From Verrucomicrobiota bacterium (GTDB taxonomy: Bacteria; Verrucomicrobiota; Verrucomicrobiia; Limisphaerales; VHCN01), in the NCBI GenBank assembly GCA_016871675.1, contig VHCN01000003.1, positions 28,707 to 92,706 on the forward strand: DNA of 64,000 nt, given 5' to 3'. The position numbers and the translations under genes were made by a program. Below, piece by piece: positions 56,587 to 64,000 of the stretch. How positions within the stretch are numbered: the stretch's first letter is position 1; every line of letters starts with the position of its first letter. The notes beneath the pieces are model-generated. The model was not told the origin of the DNA. It was given only the letters and a program-made list of their open reading frames with translations, and did not search any database.

Positions 56587-57990
56587 CTACTTTCCTTCCA
56601 GAACATGCCTGCGGATTGCCTCGTAGACTTCCGTCGAGGCGAGCTCCTCCTTCCCCAACAAGTCGTGACGGGATGAGATGAGCACGGGCCAGTCGTCCGT
56701 GTTCCGCGGCCGGCAGCCGTGCGAGCCCTTCACGAGCCGCGCGTCCAGCGGGATCAAGTCCATCAGCATCCGGAAGCCGAGTTTCTTCCTCATCAACCGC
56801 CAGGCGACCTGCAGCTTCGGACAGCAAAGCTCCGGGTTCGTGAAGAGCTCGACGGGGTCGTAGCCCGGCTTGCGGTGGATGTCCACCGTCCGCGCGAAGT
56901 CCGGCGCGCGATCGTCCTCCAGCCAGTAATAGTAGGTGAACCACGCGTCCTCCTTCGCAACGGCCACGAGGTCGCCCGCGCGCTCGTGGTCGAGTCCCGC
57001 CGCAGCCTTCGCATCGGCCCCGAGGACCTCGGCGATTCCATGCTGCCCCGCCAGCAGTCCGCGCACGGCGGGTTCGATCGAGCGATCATTCACGTAAATG
57101 TGAGCGACCTGATGATCCGCAACCGCAAAGACCCTGCTCTCGCCGAAGTCGAGCGTCTCGCGCCCGAGCTCATCCTTCACGGCGAGCCAGCCTTGTTCGC
57201 GGAACAGCCGGTTGAGGTGGACCGGCGTCTGGACGCTCGTGATCCCGTATTCGCTGAGCAGCAGCACCTGCACCCGGCGCTGTTCGTAGAAGCTCAGCAG
57301 GCCGCCAACGATCATGTCCACGGCGAGCAGGTCCTGCGCGATGCCCGGATGATGCGGGCCGAGGCGCTGCAGGTTGTAATCAAGGTGCGGCAGATAGACG
57401 AGGCTCAGCGTCGGCGCGAACTCCAGCTCGATCCAGCGCGCCGATGCCGCAATCCACCGCGTGGCGCAATCCGGCCCGCCCGCCGGAGAGTCCAATCCCG
57501 CCACCGGGCCCCAGAAACCGGGGAACGGAAACTCGCCGAGCGAGTCCTTGATCGCGGCGCGCAGCTTGAGCGGCGAGGTGTGGATGTCGAACACCTTGCG
57601 ACCGTCCGCCAGATACAACGGCCGCGGCGTGATCGCCCAGTCCACGCTCGTCTGCATGTTGAACCACCAGAAAAGCTGCGCGCACGTGAAGCCCGGCTCC
57701 GCCGCCCGCACGTCGTCCCAGAGCTTGCGGCCGCGCACGACGCGGTTCGACTGCTTCCAGAAATGCACCTCCCCCAGTTCGCGGTTGAACCACCCGTTCG
57801 CGACGACGCCGTGTTCCGACGGAAGCGTGCCCGTGAGGTAGTCCGACTGCGCCGTGCACGTCACCGCGGGCAGCGCCGGCTTGATCCGGGCCAGCGCGCC
57901 GGTCTTGAGGAACTTCGAGATGCTCGGCGTGTGCTCCCCAAGGAGTGAACGCGTGAGTCCGACGACGTTCAGGACGGCGGTGCGTTTCAT
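56587..57990 (-). CDS. alkaline phosphatase superfamily protein, EboF-like
   Basis: 467 residues, cytoplasmic by sequence. It begins MKRTAVLNVVGLTRSLLGEH; the first metal-Asp of nucleotide pyrophosphatases is not at the usual place. The nucleophile region is ALPAVTCTAQSDYLTGTLPS (Thr44), followed by HGVVANGWF. YLPHLDYNLQRLGPHH near 200, VLLLSEYGIT near 240 and ADHQVAHIYVN near 288 are metal-site segments. The NVVGLT start and its pairing with the dehydroquinate synthase-like gene upstream resemble EboF of the cyanobacterial and proteobacterial ebo cluster, where it is annotated as a nucleotide pyrophosphatase. The substrate is unknown. Confidence 0.8.
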   Translation of the reverse strand: MKRTAVLNVVGLTRSLLGEHTPSISKFLKTGALARIKPALPAVTCTAQSDYLTGTLPSEHGVVANGWFNRELGEVHFWKQSNRVVRGRKLWDDVRAAEPGFTCAQLFWWFNMQTSVDWAITPRPLYLADGRKVFDIHTSPLKLRAAIKDSLGEFPFPGFWGPVAGLDSPAGGPDCATRWIAASARWIELEFAPTLSLVYLPHLDYNLQRLGPHHPGIAQDLLAVDMIVGGLLSFYEQRRVQVLLLSEYGITSVQTPVHLNRLFREQGWLAVKDELGRETLDFGESRVFAVADHQVAHIYVNDRSIEPAVRGLLAGQHGIAEVLGADAKAAAGLDHERAGDLVAVAKEDAWFTYYYWLEDDRAPDFARTVDIHRKPGYDPVELFTNPELCCPKLQVAWRLMRKKLGFRMLMDLIPLDARLVKGSHGCRPRNTDDWPVLISSRHDLLGKEELASTEVYEAIRRHVLEGK

Positions 57991-58026
57991 CCGGTCAGGA
58001 AAAACCCGGGGCGGTGGCTGCTTGCG

Positions 58027-59226
58027 TCACCCGAGCGCGAAGATGACTTTGCGCTCATGGCCGGCGTGCCGCTGCTCGAGCTCGCAAATGGCCTCCATGA
58101 CCTTCGCGAACGTCATGTCATGAACCTCGAAACCCTCGCCAATGCCGCGCAGGAGCGTGATGGTGAGCTGGCCGCCCAGGTGCTCGCGGAATTCCTCCAG
58201 GCCCTTGAGCAGGATGCGCGCGCCGCCGGAGTCGGTGTGCAGCAGCTCGCCCGCGAACAACTCGAAGCCCAGCGATTCGAGCAGCACCAGCACGCGCTCG
58301 CAACTCGCCGCGTCGAGAAACCCCTTCAGCCGCGAATACACCGTGTCCAGCGCGATGCCCACCGCGACCGCCTCGCCGTGGCGGATGCGATAGTCGGAAA
58401 GCTGCTCGAGCTTGTGCGCCGCCCAGTGCCCGAAATCCAGCGGCCGGGCCGAGCCAAACTCGAACGGGTCGCCGCCCGTTGCGATGTGGTTCACGTGCAA
58501 CTCCGCGCACCGTTCGATCAGCCGTCGCATCGCGTCCGGCTCGAACTCCCGCAGCCGCGCCGCGTCCCGCTCAATCAATTCGAAAAACTCGCGGTCGCGG
58601 ATCAGCGCCACTTTCACCGCCTCCACGTAACCCGCGCGCTTGTCGCGCGGCAAGAGCGACTCCAGCAGCGTGAAGTCGTTGATGACCGCAAACGGCGGGG
58701 CGAACGTGCCGATGAAGTTCTTCTTTCCAAACGCGTTGATCCCGTTTTTCACGCCCACGCCCGAGTCGTCCTGCGACAGGGTCGTGCTCGGGATGCGCAC
58801 ATGCCGGCACCCGCGGTGCGCCGTCGCGGCCGCAAGCCCCACCATGTCCAGCAGCGCGCCGCCGCCGACCCCGATCACGTAGCTGTGCCGGTCAATGTGA
58901 AAACGGTCGAGGTGCGACTGCACCTCGCTCACGTGAAAATAGGAGTTCTTCACCCGCTCGCCCCCCTCGACGATCATCGGCGGGCAGACGAGCCGGATGT
59001 CGTGGCCGAACGTCGAGAAATAGTTCTCGACCGCGCGCACAAGCTGCGGCTGCGATTGCGCGAGCGACTCGTCGAGCACCACGAGCGCCTTCCGCGGCTC
59101 CTTGTCCTCGCCGTTCACCAGCACATCGCGCAACAGCGGGTTCGCCGGGCGAAACACGTGCTCCGTGAAGAAGACGCGGTGGCGCCATTTCACCTCGATG
59201 GTCCGCTCGATGGATGTCACGCCCAT
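58027..59226 (-). CDS. 3-dehydroquinate synthase-like protein, EboD-like
   Basis: 399 residues from ATG 59226; GTG 59220 (VTSIERTIEVKW) is equally plausible by comparison with EboD. It is a sugar phosphate cyclase of the dehydroquinate synthase superfamily: NAD site YVIGVGGGALLDMVGLAAAT near 115, SQDDSGVGVKNGINAFGKKN near 150, YVEAVKVALIRDREFFELI near 200, and metal-ligand RIRHGEAVAVGI near 285. It is not likely to be the housekeeping AroB, because it sits with an EboF-like phosphatase 36 bases downstream and because its N-terminus matches the EboD type. The product is unknown. Confidence 0.82.
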   Translation of the reverse strand: MGVTSIERTIEVKWRHRVFFTEHVFRPANPLLRDVLVNGEDKEPRKALVVLDESLAQSQPQLVRAVENYFSTFGHDIRLVCPPMIVEGGERVKNSYFHVSEVQSHLDRFHIDRHSYVIGVGGGALLDMVGLAAATAHRGCRHVRIPSTTLSQDDSGVGVKNGINAFGKKNFIGTFAPPFAVINDFTLLESLLPRDKRAGYVEAVKVALIRDREFFELIERDAARLREFEPDAMRRLIERCAELHVNHIATGGDPFEFGSARPLDFGHWAAHKLEQLSDYRIRHGEAVAVGIALDTVYSRLKGFLDAASCERVLVLLESLGFELFAGELLHTDSGGARILLKGLEEFREHLGGQLTITLLRGIGEGFEVHDMTFAKVMEAICELEQRHAGHERKVIFALG

Positions 59227-59300
59227 ATCATGCGAACTCAGACGATGTCCCGCGAGGAATATTTGCCGGTTCCCCTCTCCATGAACCTGTGGCCCGACCA

Positions 59301-59366
59301 CCCCTCACCCGCCCTTCGGGCACCCTCTCCCCTCGTCCGACGAGGGGAGAGAGATGGGGTGAGGGG
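59301..59366. repeat. REP-like palindromic repeat
   Basis: CCCCTCACCC at 59301-59310 pairs with GGGGTGAGGGG at 59356-59366, and internal arms CCTCTCCCCTCGTC (59323-59336) and GACGAGGGGAGAG (59339-59351) pair around a short loop. The structure is a nested stem. Similar CCCCTCACC...GGTGAGGGG elements occur widely in intergenic regions of many bacteria. It lies in the gap between the EboD-like gene and the metallophosphoesterase. Confidence 0.85.
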
Positions 59367-59449
59367 TGGCCGTCCTGGTTTCTGGTCCCAATGCGCGGCT
59401 TGCGAGCCGTGGGGCTGCCCACGCACGGCCGTAAGAATACGGCTGCCCG

Positions 59450-60490
59450 ATGAGCGCCGGGCGGCCCGCCGAACGCGGGCTTTACCCCGTGCGCAGGAAC
59501 GGTATCCTGCGGTCAGTGGCCGAAGCCGCCCCGAAACCCAGCCGGTTCCTGACACGAAGGCGCGTGTTCAAGGGGCTTGCCTGCGCCGCGGTCGCCGGTG
59601 CCGCCGGCGCGGCGTGGATGCGGTTCGTCGAGCCTCCGTGGCTCAAGCTTTCGAACGTGCGCGTCCCGCTGTCGAACGGCGCCCGCCCGATGCTCCGCGT
59701 GCTGCAACTCTCCGACTTCCACGCCTCGCCCGTCGTTCCGCTTTCGCTCGTGAACTCCGCGGTCGAACTCGCCCTCGCACAGCAACCCGACCTTGTCTGC
59801 CTCACGGGGGATTTCATCACGCACCAGTTCGAGCAGTTTGAGGCTTACGGCACAATCCTCAAAAGATTGTCCGATGCCGCGCCGACCTTCGCCACGTTCG
59901 GCAATCACGATGGAGGTTCGTGGGCGGCTCGCGCTTACAGCGGGGCGCGGGACAAGACCCTGCGCCAGTTGCGCAACGAGTCCGGCTGGTTTCACGCCGC
60001 AAGCCAGGCCCGCCACCGGGTGCTCGGCCATCACGGCGGCTACGCCGACACCTCCAACGTCCGCTCGATGCTCACCGCCGCGCGGGTCGAGGTGCTTCAC
60101 AACCGCTCCGTCGAACTCACCGCGCGCGGCCGCAAACTCACGATCGTCGGCACCGGCGACTTGTGGGCGCAAGAGTTGAAAGCCGGCGAGGCCTTCGCCG
60201 GCGTGAAGCCCGCGGACGACCGCGACATCATCTGCCTCTCGCACAATCCCGACGGCAAGGACGCGCTCAAGGCGCACCCGTGGTCGCTCGTGCTTTGCGG
60301 CCACACACACGGCGGGCAGTTGGAAGTGCCGTTCTTCGGCACGCCGCTCGCACCGGTGCACGACCACCGGTTCGTGCGCGGCCTGCACCGCTGGAACGAC
60401 CGCTGGATTCACATCACGAAGGGCGTCGGCAACCTGCACGGGCTTCGCTTCAATTGCCGGCCGGAAGTCAGCCTCCTCGAACTCGCATGA
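59450..60490 (+). CDS. membrane/Tat-anchored metallophosphoesterase
   Basis: 346 residues from ATG 59450, although the start may lie further in. TRRRVFKGLACAAVAGAAGA near residues 35-54 resembles a twin-arginine signal anchor. The calcineurin-like phosphoesterase motifs are complete: LSDFHASP near 90, LTGDFITH near 122, FGNHDGG near 150, LSHNPD near 264 and GHTHGGQL near 283. It resembles the YkuE/YaeI family, which acts on phosphate esters near the membrane (UDP-diacylglucosamine hydrolysis in lipid A synthesis is one known role). Its stop overlaps the next start (ATGA). Confidence 0.87.
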   Translation: MSAGRPAERGLYPVRRNGILRSVAEAAPKPSRFLTRRRVFKGLACAAVAGAAGAAWMRFVEPPWLKLSNVRVPLSNGARPMLRVLQLSDFHASPVVPLSLVNSAVELALAQQPDLVCLTGDFITHQFEQFEAYGTILKRLSDAAPTFATFGNHDGGSWAARAYSGARDKTLRQLRNESGWFHAASQARHRVLGHHGGYADTSNVRSMLTAARVEVLHNRSVELTARGRKLTIVGTGDLWAQELKAGEAFAGVKPADDRDIICLSHNPDGKDALKAHPWSLVLCGHTHGGQLEVPFFGTPLAPVHDHRFVRGLHRWNDRWIHITKGVGNLHGLRFNCRPEVSLLELA

Positions 60491-61056
60491 ACTCAAACCG
60501 TCCTCCTCGTCGCCCTCGTCCTCCGCCTCGCGATTTCGGCGGCCGACTCGCCGGTTCGAGACCGGGGACGACGACCACGACGAGGACAATCGGACCCGTT
60601 CTGGCCCTGGCTTCGATGGTCGCGGCGATGGCGCTCGCCGCCTGCTCGAGCACGTCCACCGCGATTTCCACCACCGGCTCCCTCCTCACCAAGACCGTCA
60701 CCACCACCGGCAAAGTCGCAACGAAGACGGCCGTCGTCTCCGGCAAGGTCGCAACAACCACCGCGACCACCGCGGTGAAGGCGGGCGTGGGCGCCGCGTC
60801 GAGCGTTGCGAAGACGGCCGTCGTGACCTTCATCGATTCCGCGACGGGCGTGGCGAAGCAACTTCCCTACGCCGAGGGCATGAAGCTCTACGCCGCGAGC
60901 AAGACCGCCGAGGTGGACCTCGCCCTCAAGTCCATCCAGATCATGCGCGGCGCGCAGACCCTCGCCGCCGACGGCCGCAAGGTGAAGCAGGGCGCGCAGG
61001 ACATCCCGCTCAAGGCCGGCGATGTGATCAAGCTCACCAACGTCGCCGCGAAGTGA
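60487..61056 (+). CDS. lipoprotein with Ala/Thr/Lys-rich repeats
   Basis: 189 residues from ATG 60487, overlapping the previous stop as ATGA; ATG 60616 (MVAAMALAACSS) would give a standard lipoprotein signal. The lipobox LAAC is near residue 53 in the long form. A low-complexity region follows (TKTVTTTGKVATKTAVVSGK, then ATTTATTAVKAGVGAAS), with about 10-residue Lys/Val/Ala/Thr repeats, and the C-terminus ends with DIPLKAGDVIKLTNVAAK. The segment between the two start codons is rich in Pro, Arg and Thr and is palindromic at DNA level, so the short form is more likely. The role is unknown. Confidence 0.65.
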   Translation: MNSNRPPRRPRPPPRDFGGRLAGSRPGTTTTTRTIGPVLALASMVAAMALAACSSTSTAISTTGSLLTKTVTTTGKVATKTAVVSGKVATTTATTAVKAGVGAASSVAKTAVVTFIDSATGVAKQLPYAEGMKLYAASKTAEVDLALKSIQIMRGAQTLAADGRKVKQGAQDIPLKAGDVIKLTNVAAK

Positions 61057-61072
61057 GGAGTGACGCGCTGTT

Positions 61073-63907
<2,835 letters not shown>

Positions 63908-64000
63908 GCAACGAGCTTGGCTCTTACACTGGCGCGCGGGGCGAAAGCAACGAGAAGTTTTCCGGGGAGTCCGCCAAATCAGCGGCTCAAACGCGCGGCG

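Overview
The window is GC-rich, densely coded bacterial chromosome, and I infer a member of the Verrucomicrobiota, probably of the Pedosphaera/Limisphaera type. The inference rests on gene content: prepilin-like secreted proteins with an [17 protein letters not shown] segment, Tat-exported sugar isomerase-like and Gfo/Idh/MocA proteins, DUF1080-like and PmoA-like (DUF6807) proteins, and a dnaA that is not followed by dnaN. There is no rRNA, CRISPR array, phage or transposase. Two tRNA genes are present (Arg-CCT and Glu-TTC).

Left part (1-7.6 kb): a truncated prepilin-like gene, a secreted thioredoxin-like protein, a 51-residue membrane peptide, an AsmA-like membrane protein and a xylose isomerase-like enzyme. 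Next comes a mosaic of gene debris (3926-4401), then a three-gene set on the minus strand: a REC-PAS-kinase protein that has lost its phosphoacceptor histidine, a single-domain response regulator, and a secreted TPR protein. From 15.1 down to 7.6 kb a same-strand run carries an MFS transporter, panB, a small secreted protein, moaC, rlmN, hisH, prmC and murA.

Middle (15.4-31.8 kb): plus-strand genes for carbohydrate metabolism (SGNH hydrolase, two TIM-barrel proteins, ROK-type kinase-like protein) with a prepilin-like gene and the tail of a dead one. The minus strand follows with glnB-glnA (nitrogen assimilation), dnaA, a 70-residue protein, dapA, dapB and folK. A membrane protein that joins a glycoside hydrolase-like TIM barrel to a family-2 glycosyltransferase lies at 27.8-30.5 kb, then rsgA.

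Right part (32-64 kb): murJ, two ABC-2 permeases without an ATPase beside them, agmatine deiminase, an aldo/keto reductase, metF, a class IV aminotransferase and a complete F1Fo ATP synthase operon atpBEFHAGDC. A plus-strand run follows: CvpA-like protein, dnaG, NfeD-like protein, floA and two unknown small proteins. Then come a Gfo/Idh-PmoA-DUF1080 group facing a TIM-barrel isomerase across two extreme poly-G tracts, an EboD/EboF-like pair without other ebo genes, a Tat-type metallophosphoesterase, a lipoprotein and topoisomerase III.

Most genes are ordinary housekeeping or sugar-catabolic genes. The unusual material is the GH/GT2 fusion, the histidine-less kinase, the isolated EboD/EboF pair, the poly-G tracts, the palindrome carried in frame inside rlmN, and the gene remnants.
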